Of a DNA stretch of 47,855 nucleotides, positions 1 through 10,836 are shown piece after piece. A program made the position numbers and the translations under genes. Source of the DNA: Clostridia bacterium (GTDB taxonomy: Bacteria; Bacillota; Clostridia; Oscillospirales; CAG-272); contig JAGAKG010000015.1 of assembly GCA_017625755.1 (NCBI GenBank), positions 1 to 47,855 of the forward strand, given 5' to 3'. The notes beneath the pieces are model-generated. The model was not told where the DNA came from. It searched no databases and saw only the letters and a program-made list of their open reading frames with translations. Numbering within the stretch: the first letter of the stretch is position 1; the number at the start of each line of letters is the position of its first letter.

Positions 1-1
1 G

Positions 2-2830
2 ATAGACGCGATAAAGTATATCGACGGAACAGAGATAAAGGATGTCAGAATGGAGGGCGACAAGACGGTCAAGGTCGGAGTTGCCACCGATAAGCAGCCC
101 ACGGCGGTGATATCGGGTGAAAAGATATCCTTCAACGATATCTCACTCAGCGTAGCGATAACAGATACCCTGAAGCTCCTTGAGCTGAGCGAGGGCAGAG
201 TTGATGTCGTTCTTTACGATGGCGAGAATATCATAGCGAATAAGAGCCTTTCTATTGCGGACGCGACCTCGATAAAATTTGACGGACTCAAGCCCGCAAC
301 AGAGTATACCTATGTTATAGCGGCAAGCTACGACGCGCTTGACGGAAGCGGATTCAATACCTACATACTCGCAAGCAAGACATTCACCACGCTTGAAGCG
401 GTGATGTTTGAGAATGTAAATGTGGGACAGGAGGGCGTATCCTTCGGTCTCATCTGGGACGAGAATTACTCGGACAGAGAGATAGTGTCGATAGAGCTTT
501 ATCAGGGCGAGACAAAGATAAAGGATATCGAAACGACGGCAAATTCGATAGACGAGCTTCTGAGTAATAACGAGTATACGGTAATCGTAGAATATAAGAA
601 TAACGGCAAGACAGATAACATCTATCTCACATTTACGACCGTGGCAAAGGCAAAGCCGAAAGTGTCTGTAACAAGGTCGTCGATAACGCAGACGAGCGTT
701 GAGTTCGGCGTCAGCTTCACCGATATCGACGGAGTCGGAGAGATAACAAAGATTGAGCTTCTCCACAAGAACGGAAACAGAACGGCGGAGAATACAGCTA
801 TACGAAGCTTTTCTGGATTGCTCTCAAATAACACCTATACCGTTAAGGTGACATATACATACGACCTCAACGACGGCAAGGGAGAGCAGACCTCCGCAGA
901 AACGCTTGAGCTGAAAACCGCGGCAAAGACAATACCGACATTGTCGATAACAAACCCGAGCAAGACGCAGACGAGCGTTGGATTTGGCATTGATTACAGA
1001 GACCCCGACGCTGTGGGAGTGATAAATAAGATAGAGCTTGTTCACGCAAGGCTGGGAACAGTTTCGGCGGATAACTTGAATGTGCGAGAGTTTAAAAATC
1101 TGCTTTCAAACAACATCTACACAGTTAATGTAACATATACCTATAATCTCAACGACGGTCAGGGCGACCATATAGAGATTAAGAAGCTTGATATCAAGAC
1201 TGATGCTAAAACCGAGCCTACCGTGACGATAAACAATCCGACAAAGACGCAAACGAGCGTTGGTTTTGGGGTTGATATAACGGATATTGATAACATTTGT
1301 ACCGTAACGAGTGTTGAACTCGTTCACGCAACTCGCGGAACACTTGCGGCGGAGAATGTAAGCGTTCGCGAGTTTGAGAATTTGCTATCAAATAATATCT
1401 ACACAGTTAAGGTAACATATACCTACGACCTCAACGACGGTGACGGTGTGCATACCAAGAGCGTAACGCTTGATATTAGGACAGAAGCGAAACTCAAGCC
1501 TGTTATTGAGATAGCCGATTTGGATTATAACATCAAGCATATCGAGTTCAATGTCACCGAGACCGATGTGGATAACACGGGCGGTGTGACAAAGGTCGAG
1601 CTTTATCAGGGAGATACTCTTGCCCGAACGAGCAATAGCCTGACGAGCGCGTTGTTTGAGGAGCTTTTGTCGGATACGGAATATACCGTCAAGATAACCT
1701 ACGAGTACGACCTGAACGACGGAGTAGGAAAGCATACCGAAACGGTTACACAAACGGTAAAGACAAGATATGACTTCGGCGTTGGTGATTGGGAGCCGAG
1801 CAAGGGTCTTGAGATAACCAACGGAGTTATCACGGGCATTGGAAGCTGTAACGATATGGTTCTGTTTATAGATAAGCCGATAGAATCGTATGCTTTTTGT
1901 ATGAATTATGATATAGAAAGGGTATATATATACGGCGAAGAAGGCTTCGATATAGGCGGTGATGCGTTCGGTGAATGTATAAGCTTGGAAGAAGTTAAGC
2001 TTGCAGGAACGATGCCTTCTATCCTTGTTAATGCATTTGACGGATGTGTTTCGTTAGAAAGTATAGTTATTCCCGAAGGTGTAGTCTCTTTATCAGGAGG
2101 ATTTACCAGATGTACCGCGTTGAAGACCGTTGTGCTTCCCGAAAGCTTGAAAACGATAGATAGAAGCGTATTTGACGGCTGCAGAAGCTTGAAAAGTATA
2201 ACGATACCCAGTGGCGTTACAAGCATTGGCGATTATGCGTTCCGCGGTTGTACCGGCTTGACTAGCATAACGATACCTAACGGTGTTACGAGCATTGGTA
2301 ATGGAGCCTTTTCCGATTGTATCGGTTTGAAGGAGATAACGATACCGAACGGTGTTACGAGTATTGGTGACAGTGCATTTGATTATTGTACCTATTTGGA
2401 GAGCATTGATATCCCCGAGAGCATAATATCTATTGGCGAATATGCATTTAATCATTGTACTTCTTTGAAGAGTATTAATATACCCGATGGCGTAACATCT
2501 ATCGGCGAATCTACATTTGATAATTGTACTTCTCTGAAGAGCATAGATATTCCCAAGAGCGTAACATCCATAGGTGCATTTGCGTTTGCGGATTGTACTT
2601 CTTTGGAAAGTGTAAATATTTCCGAAGGCGTAACGACTATCGGTGAGGGGGTATTCACTAAATGTACCTCCTTGAAAACCGTAACAATTCCTGACGGGGT
2701 AAAGTTTATGGGGGGCTATGTTTTCGCCAACACAAATAATCTGACTGTTTATGTCTCGGCAGGCTGTAACACGAAATTTTGGAACAGCACCTGGATGGGG
2801 GACGCAACCGTAGTTCGGCTTGAAGAATAA
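2..2830 (+). CDS. Surface protein with fibronectin-like and BspA leucine-rich repeats (5' partial)
   Basis: The frame is open from the first bases of the window, so the N-terminus, any signal peptide and possibly more domains lie upstream; the first internal ATG is at 50. Numbering from that ATG, about residues 200-575 hold four units of roughly 92-95 residues, each with TQTSV-like, NLLSNN and YTYDLNDG-type motifs, resembling fibronectin/Ig-like strands. From about residue 650 to 900 there are around ten BspA-type (LRR_5) repeats of 23 residues with the pattern ITIPxGVTSIGxxAFxxC. Such proteins are usually extracellular and bind host or polymer ligands; the ligand here is unknown. The protein ends at the last repeat cap with no visible LPxTG sorting signal or membrane anchor, so attachment, if any, must come from the missing N-terminal part. 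The repeat architecture is certain; the function is inferred. Confidence 0.9.
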   Translation: MDAIKYIDGTEIKDVRMEGDKTVKVGVATDKQPTAVISGEKISFNDISLSVAITDTLKLLELSEGRVDVVLYDGENIIANKSLSIADATSIKFDGLKPATEYTYVIAASYDALDGSGFNTYILASKTFTTLEAVMFENVNVGQEGVSFGLIWDENYSDREIVSIELYQGETKIKDIETTANSIDELLSNNEYTVIVEYKNNGKTDNIYLTFTTVAKAKPKVSVTRSSITQTSVEFGVSFTDIDGVGEITKIELLHKNGNRTAENTAIRSFSGLLSNNTYTVKVTYTYDLNDGKGEQTSAETLELKTAAKTIPTLSITNPSKTQTSVGFGIDYRDPDAVGVINKIELVHARLGTVSADNLNVREFKNLLSNNIYTVNVTYTYNLNDGQGDHIEIKKLDIKTDAKTEPTVTINNPTKTQTSVGFGVDITDIDNICTVTSVELVHATRGTLAAENVSVREFENLLSNNIYTVKVTYTYDLNDGDGVHTKSVTLDIRTEAKLKPVIEIADLDYNIKHIEFNVTETDVDNTGGVTKVELYQGDTLARTSNSLTSALFEELLSDTEYTVKITYEYDLNDGVGKHTETVTQTVKTRYDFGVGDWEPSKGLEITNGVITGIGSCNDMVLFIDKPIESYAFCMNYDIERVYIYGEEGFDIGGDAFGECISLEEVKLAGTMPSILVNAFDGCVSLESIVIPEGVVSLSGGFTRCTALKTVVLPESLKTIDRSVFDGCRSLKSITIPSGVTSIGDYAFRGCTGLTSITIPNGVTSIGNGAFSDCIGLKEITIPNGVTSIGDSAFDYCTYLESIDIPESIISIGEYAFNHCTSLKSINIPDGVTSIGESTFDNCTSLKSIDIPKSVTSIGAFAFADCTSLESVNISEGVTTIGEGVFTKCTSLKTVTIPDGVKFMGGYVFANTNNLTVYVSAGCNTKFWNSTWMGDATVVRLEE

Positions 2831-2845
2831 ACACAAATAATTTCC

Positions 2846-2875
2846 AAGGCTACCGCTTCGGCGGTAGCCTTTTCG
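2846..2875 (+). terminator. Rho-independent terminator of the surface-protein gene
   Basis: A perfect 11-bp stem (2846-2856 with 2861-2871) closes a TTCG tetraloop and runs into TTTT. It starts 16 bases after the stop codon at 2830. Confidence 0.92.
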
Positions 2876-2905
2876 TTAGTCTTGCCCCCGCCGACACATT
2901 TATGT

Positions 2906-3243
2906 GTCATTCTGAGCGGAGCAAACAATCCTGAGAATTGTTTGCGCAGTCGAACCACGCCTTAGCGTGGTAACGCCTTTAGGCGTTAGAATCTCGAGCG
3001 GGGCAGTTGCAAATAAAGTAATGCTTTCCCGCGAGATCCGACCGCGGGCGGTCGCCCTACGGGTTTCGACTACGCTACGCTCCGCTCAAGATGACGCGCG
3101 GGGAGTGGCGTCAGGGTTGAATATGCGAATAAATTACGCCAAACCCGGTAGGGGTCGGCGCCTCGACGACCCGCAAACTATGACGAGTTTTTAAACAAAC
3201 TCGTCACGGAGCGTAGCGGAGTATAATGACGCGCGGGGAGTGG
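2906..3243. repeat. Intergenic inverted-repeat element with a direct repeat
   Basis: This fills most of a gene-free stretch of about 490 bases (2831-3321). GTCATTCTGAGCGGAGC (2906-2922) returns as a near-perfect inverted copy at 3079-3095. An 18-base direct repeat starting ATGACGCGCGGGG occurs at 3091-3108 and 3226-3243. Between them a hairpin (TGACGAGTTT, 3181-3190, with its complement at 3197-3206) has a 6-base loop. The segment is also rich in short GC palindromes. It looks like a non-coding intergenic repeat of the REP/MITE type with TCATTCTGAGCG ends. No protein in it is convincing and no transposase is present. Confidence 0.6.
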
Positions 3244-3263
3244 AGGTGGGGGGTATATATGCT

Positions 3264-3302
3264 AAAAGGGGAGAGGAAAGCGTTAAACGCTTTCCTCTCC
3301 CC
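3264..3302 (-). terminator. Rho-independent terminator of the icd operon
   Basis: A perfect 17-bp inverted repeat (3268-3284 with 3286-3302) with a 1-base centre lies just downstream of the icd stop on the minus strand and is followed there by TTTT. Confidence 0.93.
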
Positions 3303-3321
3303 AAGCTATTTCTATTCAATT

Positions 3322-4536
3322 TTATGCAAGCTTTGCTTCGAGTCTTTCTCTTATAGCCTTGATGAAGTCTATCGAGTTGACAGCTTTGGCGGTGTAGCCC
3401 TCGCTGACGAGTCCAACGAGGTCCTTTGTCATAATTCCGTCGTTAAGGGTGTCTATACAAGCCTCTTCAAGCTTGTTAGCAAAATCAACAAGCTCGTCAA
3501 GTCCGTCAAGCTCACCTCTCTTGCGGAGCGCGCCCGACCAAGCGTAGATAGTTGCCATCGGGTTTGTCGAGGTCTCCTCGCCCTTAAGATATCTGTAATA
3601 GTGGCGGGTAACCGTGCCGTGAGCCGCCTCATACTCGTACTTTCCGTCGGGAGAAACGAGAACAGAGGTCATCATAGCGAGCGAGCCGAACGCGGTCGAA
3701 ACCATATCCGACATAACATCTCCGTCGTAGTTCTTGCATGCCCAGATGTATCCACCCTCGCTGCGTATAACTCTCGCTACCGCGTCGTCGATAAGAGTGT
3801 AGAAATATGTAATTCCAAGCTCGTCAAACTTCGCCTTGTACTCTCTGTCAAAAATATCCTGGAAGGTAAGCTTGAAGGTCTGGTCGTACTTCTTGGAAAT
3901 AGTGTCCTTGGTAGCAAACCAAAGATCCTGCTTTGTGTCTATGGCATACTGGAAGCAGGAACGCGCGAAGGACTCTATCGAGCTGTCCTTGTTGTACTGT
4001 CCCTGAAGAACTCCGCCGCACTCAAAGTCGTATATAGTCTCTCTGAATTCGCTTCCGTCCTCGCCCGTAAATACAAGCTCTGCCTTACCGGGAGCAGTGA
4101 CTCTATGCTCGGTTGCCTTGTAAACATCGCCATATGCGTGACGGGCAATCGTTATCGGCTTAGTCCAGTTGCGGACTACGGGCTTTATAGAATCAATGAG
4201 GATAGGCGCGCGGAAAACCGTTCCGTCAAGGATAGCTCGGATGGTTCCGTTGGGGCTTTTCCACATCTCGCTGAGGTTGTATTCTTCAACTCTCTGCTTA
4301 TTCGGCGTGATGGTAGCGCATTTTACTGCAACACCGTATTTCTGAGTTGCGTAAGCGCTGTCAAAGGTGACCTTGTCCTTTGTTTTTTCTCTCTCAACGA
4401 GACCAAGGTCGTAATATTCGGTGTTGAGGTCGACGAAGGGAAGGAGAAGCTCGTCCTTTATCATCTTCCAGAGAATTCTTGTCATTTCGTCGCCGTCCAT
4501 CTCGACGAGCGGCGTTGTCATTTTGATTTTTTTCAT
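3322..4536 (-). CDS. icd: NADP-dependent isocitrate dehydrogenase (homodimeric, eukaryote-like type)
   Basis: It oxidatively decarboxylates isocitrate to 2-oxoglutarate with NADP, feeding glutamate synthesis. At 404 residues it matches the short homodimeric IDH class rather than the E. coli type. Visible motifs are SPNGTIR (94-100, substrate binding), NYDGDVMSD (269-277, metal-binding aspartates) and AAHGTVTRH (304-312, the NADP-specificity region of this class). The ATG at 4536 has GAGGT a few bases upstream. It lies 35 bases behind the aconitase-family gene and ends in a strong terminator, so the two form one transcription unit that would convert citrate to 2-oxoglutarate. No citrate synthase is in the window. 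The family call is firm. Confidence 0.96.
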   Translation of the reverse strand: MKKIKMTTPLVEMDGDEMTRILWKMIKDELLLPFVDLNTEYYDLGLVEREKTKDKVTFDSAYATQKYGVAVKCATITPNKQRVEEYNLSEMWKSPNGTIRAILDGTVFRAPILIDSIKPVVRNWTKPITIARHAYGDVYKATEHRVTAPGKAELVFTGEDGSEFRETIYDFECGGVLQGQYNKDSSIESFARSCFQYAIDTKQDLWFATKDTISKKYDQTFKLTFQDIFDREYKAKFDELGITYFYTLIDDAVARVIRSEGGYIWACKNYDGDVMSDMVSTAFGSLAMMTSVLVSPDGKYEYEAAHGTVTRHYYRYLKGEETSTNPMATIYAWSGALRKRGELDGLDELVDFANKLEEACIDTLNDGIMTKDLVGLVSEGYTAKAVNSIDFIKAIRERLEAKLA

Positions 4537-4571
4537 TTTCTACCTCTATACTTTAAGAAAAATTTTATTGC

Positions 4572-6812
4572 TTATTTTGAAGAATGTGAGCGGTAATAAT
4601 TCATAAGGCAACCGTCAAGAATTATTTCCTTTTCGTCCTCGGTAAGACCCTTGACATAAAGCGTGAGCGACTCTGTGCTTCCGTCAGCTCGGATAACCGT
4701 TGCGCTGAACTCCTCCTTGCCGTCGATTATGGCCTGACGGATTCCGCCGACATAAACATAATCTCCGACCTCGTAGTTAAATTCAGCGTCCGCGGGGAGC
4801 GTGAAGGGAAGAATACCCCAGTTGATGCAGTTGGAGCGGTATCTCTTGGTTGCAAACTCGTAGCAGATGTTTGCAAATCCGCCAAGCACCTTCTGGCATG
4901 AAGCCGCCTGCTCACGCGCCGAGCCGTCACCGGGCTTGTTTGCGAATACGCAGGAGCCGAACTGTGTGTTTGCCATAAGCTCGTCCGCGTTGCCTACCTT
5001 TGAAAGCACCTTACGAAGCTCCTCGGGATTCTCTCCCGCTCTGCGCGCTGCCTCTGTTGCCGCAACTGCCTTGGAGCGTCCGACATATTCGGGAACACGG
5101 CGAGAGAGCGCGAACTCTGCGAGTCGCAGGGGATTTGAACGGTAGGACGATGTCTCGCCCGAGGGGATAAGCTCGTCTGTCGTGGTTACAGGGTCGTGGA
5201 TAACAGCCGCAAGCTTGACGAGCAGATTGTCTGCAAGCTCGTACTGCGCGGGCCAGTCGGTGATGTTGGGGCCGAGAATAAGCTCTTCGTCGGGGTTAGC
5301 CTTGCCGTATCCGTAGTAAAGTCTCTTTTCATATACCGACTTGTCAAAGTGGTACTTGTGAGGCGTGTATTCATAATCAATATCGGTCGCCGCCGTGATA
5401 ACGCCGCCGTTGAGCGCCGTTGCAGCGATACTGCGCGCGTCCATAAGCGCAACTCCCGCTATCTGACCGTCGCCCGGCTTCGAGCCCTCTCTGTTGGGGA
5501 AGTTTCTCGTCGTGTGGCGGAGCGAGAGTCCGTTATTTGCGGGAACATCACCCGCACCGAAGCAGGGACCGCAGAACGAGGGCTTGATAACAGCGCCCGC
5601 CGCAAGCAGGTCTGCCGTAGCTCCTATCCTCGTCAGCTCAAGGGATACGGGAACGCTCGTGGGATATACCGAGAGCGAGAAGTATCCGTTGCCGCAGCTT
5701 CCGCCGCGAAGAATTGCCGCCGCCTCGTCGATACTGTCGAACATACCGCCCGCGCAGCCCGCGATAATTCCTTGGTCTGCGAGAACCTTACCGTTCTTTA
5801 TCTTGGAGCGAAGGTCGTAGTTTGCCTTTCCGAACTTTTCCTTTGCTTCCTGTTCGACCTTTGCGAGTATCTCATCGGCGTTAGCGAGAAATTCGTGGAT
5901 AGTGTACGCGTTCGAGGGGTGGAAGGGAAGCGCTATCATAGATTCCATCTTGTCGAGGTCTATCTCGATAAGCGCGTCGTAATAAGCCGTTCCTGTGGGA
6001 GCGAGTTTCTTGTATTCCTCGGGGCGTCCGTGGACTGCGTAATGCTCGGCTGTGACCTCGTCTGTCTCCCAGATAGAGGAGAGGCAGGTGGTCTCGGTTG
6101 TCATAACATCTATTCCGTTTCTGAAATCTATCGGAAGATTTTTCAGACCCGGGCCTGTGAACTCAAGAATCTTATTCTTGACGAATCCGTTTGCGAAGGT
6201 TGCGCCGACAAGCGCGATAGCAACATCGTGAGGACCGATACCGCGGCGGGGCTTACCCGTCAGGTGAACAAGAACGACCTCGGGGGATTTTACATCGTAT
6301 GTATTTGAGAGAAGCTGCTTGACAAGCTCGGGACCGCCCTCTCCGATAGCCATAGTTCCGAGTGCGCCATAACGAGTGTGCGAGTCTGAGCCGAGAATCA
6401 TCTTTCCGCAGCCCGCAAGCTCCTCACGAGCGTAGGAGTGGATAACACTCTGGTTTGCGGGAACATATATTCCGCCGTATTTTTTTGCCGCAGAGAGACC
6501 GAAGACATGGTCGTCCTCGTTTATGGTTCCGCCAACCGCGCAGAGCGAATTGTGGCAGTTTGTCATAGCGTAGGGAATGGGGAATTCACGCAGACCGCTC
6601 GCGCGAGCCGTCTGAATAATTCCTACATAGGTAATATCGTGGGAAACGAGAGCGTCGAATTTTATTCTGAGATTTTCGTCGTCTCCCGAATTATGCGCCT
6701 TAAGAATAGAATAGGCAATAGTATTTTTACGAGCCTCTGCCGCAGATATTTCCGCGGAGTCGGATATTTTTCCGTCCTTCAGAAAAACACCGTGATTTGT
6801 TAACTTGATCAT
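4572..6812 (-). CDS. Aconitase-superfamily hydratase (YbhJ-like), probable aconitate hydratase
   Basis: This is an iron-sulfur lyase of the aconitase fold, expected to interconvert citrate and isocitrate. The three likely cluster ligands are C353 (in IIAGCAGG) and C414/C417 (in FCGPCFGAG). Other family motifs are GSDSHTRYG (141-149) and TNCHNS (84-89). At 746 residues it is shorter than AcnA or AcnB (about 865-890) and resembles the group annotated as YbhJ-like hydratase, so the exact substrate is less sure than the fold. Its position directly upstream of icd, under one promoter, argues for aconitase activity. The ATG at 6812 has an AGGAGG-like site (complement of 6819-6824) 6 bases upstream. 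Confidence 0.9.
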   Translation of the reverse strand: MIKLTNHGVFLKDGKISDSAEISAAEARKNTIAYSILKAHNSGDDENLRIKFDALVSHDITYVGIIQTARASGLREFPIPYAMTNCHNSLCAVGGTINEDDHVFGLSAAKKYGGIYVPANQSVIHSYAREELAGCGKMILGSDSHTRYGALGTMAIGEGGPELVKQLLSNTYDVKSPEVVLVHLTGKPRRGIGPHDVAIALVGATFANGFVKNKILEFTGPGLKNLPIDFRNGIDVMTTETTCLSSIWETDEVTAEHYAVHGRPEEYKKLAPTGTAYYDALIEIDLDKMESMIALPFHPSNAYTIHEFLANADEILAKVEQEAKEKFGKANYDLRSKIKNGKVLADQGIIAGCAGGMFDSIDEAAAILRGGSCGNGYFSLSVYPTSVPVSLELTRIGATADLLAAGAVIKPSFCGPCFGAGDVPANNGLSLRHTTRNFPNREGSKPGDGQIAGVALMDARSIAATALNGGVITAATDIDYEYTPHKYHFDKSVYEKRLYYGYGKANPDEELILGPNITDWPAQYELADNLLVKLAAVIHDPVTTTDELIPSGETSSYRSNPLRLAEFALSRRVPEYVGRSKAVAATEAARRAGENPEELRKVLSKVGNADELMANTQFGSCVFANKPGDGSAREQAASCQKVLGGFANICYEFATKRYRSNCINWGILPFTLPADAEFNYEVGDYVYVGGIRQAIIDGKEEFSATVIRADGSTESLTLYVKGLTEDEKEIILDGCLMNYYRSHSSK

Positions 6813-6851
6813 TTAAAGACCTCCAAAACGAGTTTAAACATAGATACGAGT

Positions 6852-6880
6852 ATTATAACTCATTTCACTCAAAAAGTCAA
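6852..6880 (-). promoter_or_regulatory. SigA-type promoter of the aconitase-icd operon
   Basis: On the minus strand there is TTGACT (6875-6880), a 17-base spacer and TATAAT (6852-6857). It sits about 40 bases upstream of the hydratase start. Confidence 0.9.
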
Positions 6881-6904
6881 TACTTTTAGCGTCGTCTTTG
6901 AAAG

Positions 6905-6934
6905 ATAAAAGGGAGATTTTGTTAAATCTCCCTT
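6905..6934 (-). terminator. Terminator of radA
   Basis: The stem AAGGGAGATTT (6909-6919) pairs with 6924-6934, with a 4-base loop. On the minus strand it is followed by a T-rich tail and lies directly after the radA stop. Confidence 0.85.
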
Positions 6935-6943
6935 GAAATCGGT

Positions 6944-8320
6944 TTACTTTATTATTTTAAGCAGGTCAAATATATTCTTTATGGGAATTATTTTTATTGC
7001 CGAGTGGATATCGGGCGAGAGCTTTTCCGCGTTTCTGTGCGGGATAACAGCCTCTGTAAATCCGAGACGAGCCGCCTCTCTGACTCTCTGCTCTACATTT
7101 GATATACCTCGGCACTCGCCTGAAAGACCAAGCTCTCCGATGGCGATAAGCGTGTCGGGGATTATCTTGTCGGTAATAGAGGATATCATAGCGAGAGCAA
7201 CCGCGAGGTCTATCGCGGGTTCGTCAAGCCTCATACCGCCAATGACATTGAGGTAGACATCATTAGCGGAAAATTTCAGTCCGAGTCGCTTTTCAAGCAC
7301 GGCGAGAATAAGACAGGTTCTGTTGTAATCAACGCCGTTCGAGGTTCTCCTCGGTGCGGGGAAAACCGTCGGAGTGACAAGCGCCTGAATTTCGGCAACC
7401 ATAGGGCGAGTGCCCTCCATAGTACATACCGCGCAGTTTCCCGAGCAATCGGTCGGACGGTCTGCAAGGAGCATTTCCGAGGGGTTTGCCACCTCCGCAA
7501 GTCCCGCGTCGGTCATTTCAAACACACCTATTTCGTTCGTTGAGCCGTATCTGTTCTTGTTTGCGCGGATTATTCGGTAGCTCTGTCTGCGGTCGCCCTC
7601 AAAGCAGAGCACCGCGTCAACCATGTGCTCAAGCACCTTGGGCCCCGCAATACCGCCTTCTTTGTTTACATGACCGACAAGTATCACGGATATTCCGTGA
7701 GCCTTAGCCGTGCCTATAAACGCCATTGCACACTCCTTGACCTGAGTTATGCTTCCCGGGGCAGAAGCGACTCTGTCGGAGTACATCGTCTGAACCGAGT
7801 CTGCAATTATAACATCGGGCTTTAGCTTGTCCGCCTTGGCTAAAATGCTTTCTATATTGGTTTCTGTGAGAATGTATAGATTGTTGCCCTTTGTGTTGAG
7901 TCTCTCTGCGCGGAGCTTGAGTTGACCTCTCGATTCCTCACCCGAGACATAAAGCACACGCTTGTCCACTCCGAGCGTGTCGCATATCTGAAGCAAAAGT
8001 GTGGATTTTCCGATACCCGGCTCACCCGAGAGAAGTACGACCGAGCCGCATACAAGTCCCCCTCCGAGAACTCTGTCAAGCTCGGAAAGCCCCGTGGCTG
8101 TCCTTATGTAGTCGGGCATTTCAAGCTCGGAGAATCGAGACGCGGCTGACTCAGCCTCACTGAGCATAGAAACACGCTTCTGCGCAGGGGGCGCGCTTTC
8201 CTTTGCGACGATATCCTCAACGAAGGAGTTCCACGCGCCGCAACGAGGACATTTGCCGAGCCACTTCGGAGTTTCATACTCGCACTCCGAGCATATATAT
8301 ACAAGCTTTGTACCTTTCAT
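6944..8320 (-). CDS. radA: DNA repair ATPase RadA (Sms)
   Basis: RadA promotes branch migration during recombinational repair. From the ATG at 8320 (458 residues) the order is: an N-terminal zinc finger with C10, C13, C24 and C27; a RecA-like ATPase with Walker A GEPGIGKST at about 99-107; the RadA-specific KNRYG motif at about 255-259; and a C-terminal Lon-like domain. The length is normal for the family. A longer reading from TTG at 8338 is possible, but GAAAGG (8331-8336) is correctly spaced for the ATG and would lie inside that extension. A promoter lies inside the end of cwlD, so radA can be transcribed on its own. Confidence 0.97.
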   Translation of the reverse strand: MKGTKLVYICSECEYETPKWLGKCPRCGAWNSFVEDIVAKESAPPAQKRVSMLSEAESAASRFSELEMPDYIRTATGLSELDRVLGGGLVCGSVVLLSGEPGIGKSTLLLQICDTLGVDKRVLYVSGEESRGQLKLRAERLNTKGNNLYILTETNIESILAKADKLKPDVIIADSVQTMYSDRVASAPGSITQVKECAMAFIGTAKAHGISVILVGHVNKEGGIAGPKVLEHMVDAVLCFEGDRRQSYRIIRANKNRYGSTNEIGVFEMTDAGLAEVANPSEMLLADRPTDCSGNCAVCTMEGTRPMVAEIQALVTPTVFPAPRRTSNGVDYNRTCLILAVLEKRLGLKFSANDVYLNVIGGMRLDEPAIDLAVALAMISSITDKIIPDTLIAIGELGLSGECRGISNVEQRVREAARLGFTEAVIPHRNAEKLSPDIHSAIKIIPIKNIFDLLKIIK

Positions 8321-8353
8321 CAAATAATTACCTTTCAAAATGTTTATAAAGTA

Positions 8354-8382
8354 ATTATACTATATCCCGACGCCGAAATCAA
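8354..8382 (-). promoter_or_regulatory. Promoter of radA
   Basis: On the minus strand there is TTGATT (8377-8382), 17 bases and TATAAT (8354-8359). The -35 overlaps the last codons of cwlD. Confidence 0.8.
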
Positions 8383-9140
8383 GTATTATCTTCCGAAATA
8401 TATTCGGTAATTCCGCAAAAAATCGCAAGAGTCAGCTTTTTCCTGTATTCCTCAGTCGAGAGTAGGGCACATTCCTCGGCGTTTGAGAGAAATCCGCATT
8501 CAACAAGCACAGCGGGGTGATTTATTCTGTCGAGCAGAAAAATATTTCCCGATGCTTGCTTGGTCTTTCTGTTATTATCCTTTTGGATATACTCGCGCAC
8601 AGATGCCTGTATATTCTCGGCGAGCAGTTTCGATTCGGGAGTGTTGACTGAATAATATACCTGGAGTCCACGGTATTTATCCTGCGGAAATGAATTCATG
8701 TGAATACTTACGAAAATACAGTTCTCATAGCTCTCCGCAATCTTTACTCTCGCGGCAAGGTCGAGCATCTTTTTTCTGCCGCGGTAGTCGGTGTTTCTGT
8801 CGTAGAGAAGAATATCGGTCTCTCTAGTCATAACCACATCTATTCCGCTTGCTCGGAGCATCGCGGCGAGGTCCTGAGCGATAGCGAGATTAAGCTCCTT
8901 TTCATAAATACCGTTCTTCCCGATAGCGCCGCCGTCCTCTCCGCCGTGTCCCGCGTCTATGATAACCGTTGGATATTTTTGCGAGGTGTCGGTGTCAAGC
9001 ACCGATTTGTCGGACGCCCCTCGCGCGCTTAGCTTCGATGCGAAAAATATCATTAAAATCAAGGTAAGAGAGAAGATTACTGCAAAGAGAATATATGCCG
9101 CGGTGTATGCTCTGGGCGAGGTGGTTTTCCGACTTTTCAT
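8379..9140 (-). CDS. cwlD: N-acetylmuramoyl-L-alanine amidase, CwlD-like (Amidase_3)
   Basis: This is a zinc amidase that cleaves the MurNAc-L-Ala bond of peptidoglycan. The family signature is complete: H65 (DAGHGGEDGG), E80, H147 (SIHMNS) and the catalytic E214 (LVECGFLSN). A membrane segment at about residues 13-35, with no clear cleavage site, would hold the enzyme on the outer face of the membrane. Size and layout resemble CwlD of spore formers, which makes muramic lactam in the cortex; a vegetative role cannot be excluded. I prefer the ATG at 9140 (253 residues) because AAAGG precedes it at good distance; a GTG at 9197 would add 19 residues. radA follows on the same strand after 58 bases. 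Confidence 0.88.
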   Translation of the reverse strand: MKSRKTTSPRAYTAAYILFAVIFSLTLILMIFFASKLSARGASDKSVLDTDTSQKYPTVIIDAGHGGEDGGAIGKNGIYEKELNLAIAQDLAAMLRASGIDVVMTRETDILLYDRNTDYRGRKKMLDLAARVKIAESYENCIFVSIHMNSFPQDKYRGLQVYYSVNTPESKLLAENIQASVREYIQKDNNRKTKQASGNIFLLDRINHPAVLVECGFLSNAEECALLSTEEYRKKLTLAIFCGITEYISEDNT

Positions 9141-9266
9141 ATATGCCGCCTTTCCAAAAAATAGGGTGGATATCAAATCTTTATGAACAGATGCCACAAT
9201 TAATAACGAAAATAACTGAAAATTTTTGATTATGACATAAAATTTAAAAAGTTATTTAAACTTCTA

Positions 9267-9295
9267 TTGACAATTTACGATTGTTTTGGTATAAT
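9267..9295 (+). promoter_or_regulatory. Consensus promoter of guaB
   Basis: TTGACA (9267-9272), 17 bases and TATAAT (9290-9295) form an exact consensus promoter. The leader to the guaB ATG is only about 40 bases, too short for a purine riboswitch, and none is visible. Confidence 0.93.
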
Positions 9296-9326
9296 GTTTT
9301 TTAATAATTTTATAATTTGCTGATGA

Positions 9327-10811
<1,485 letters not shown>

Positions 10812-10836
10812 GATAGGATAAAGTAAATAGCTATAA

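Noticed and set aside
2000..2720. Regular 69-base repeats that might be read as a CRISPR array
   Set aside because: The repeats are in frame and encode leucine-rich repeats; there are no unique spacers and no cas genes.
2967..3194. Plus-strand frame of 75 codons inside the intergenic element
   Set aside because: It runs through palindromes and repeats, the composition is Arg-rich by GC content, and there is no ribosome site.
3226..4596. Long open frame on the plus strand (456 codons)
   Set aside because: It lies opposite icd, which has every family motif; the predicted protein has no recognisable domain. Such frames arise from the codon bias of the real gene.
5196..6308. Plus-strand frame of 370 codons
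   Set aside because: Antisense to the aconitase-family gene, no domain, no ribosome site that stands out.
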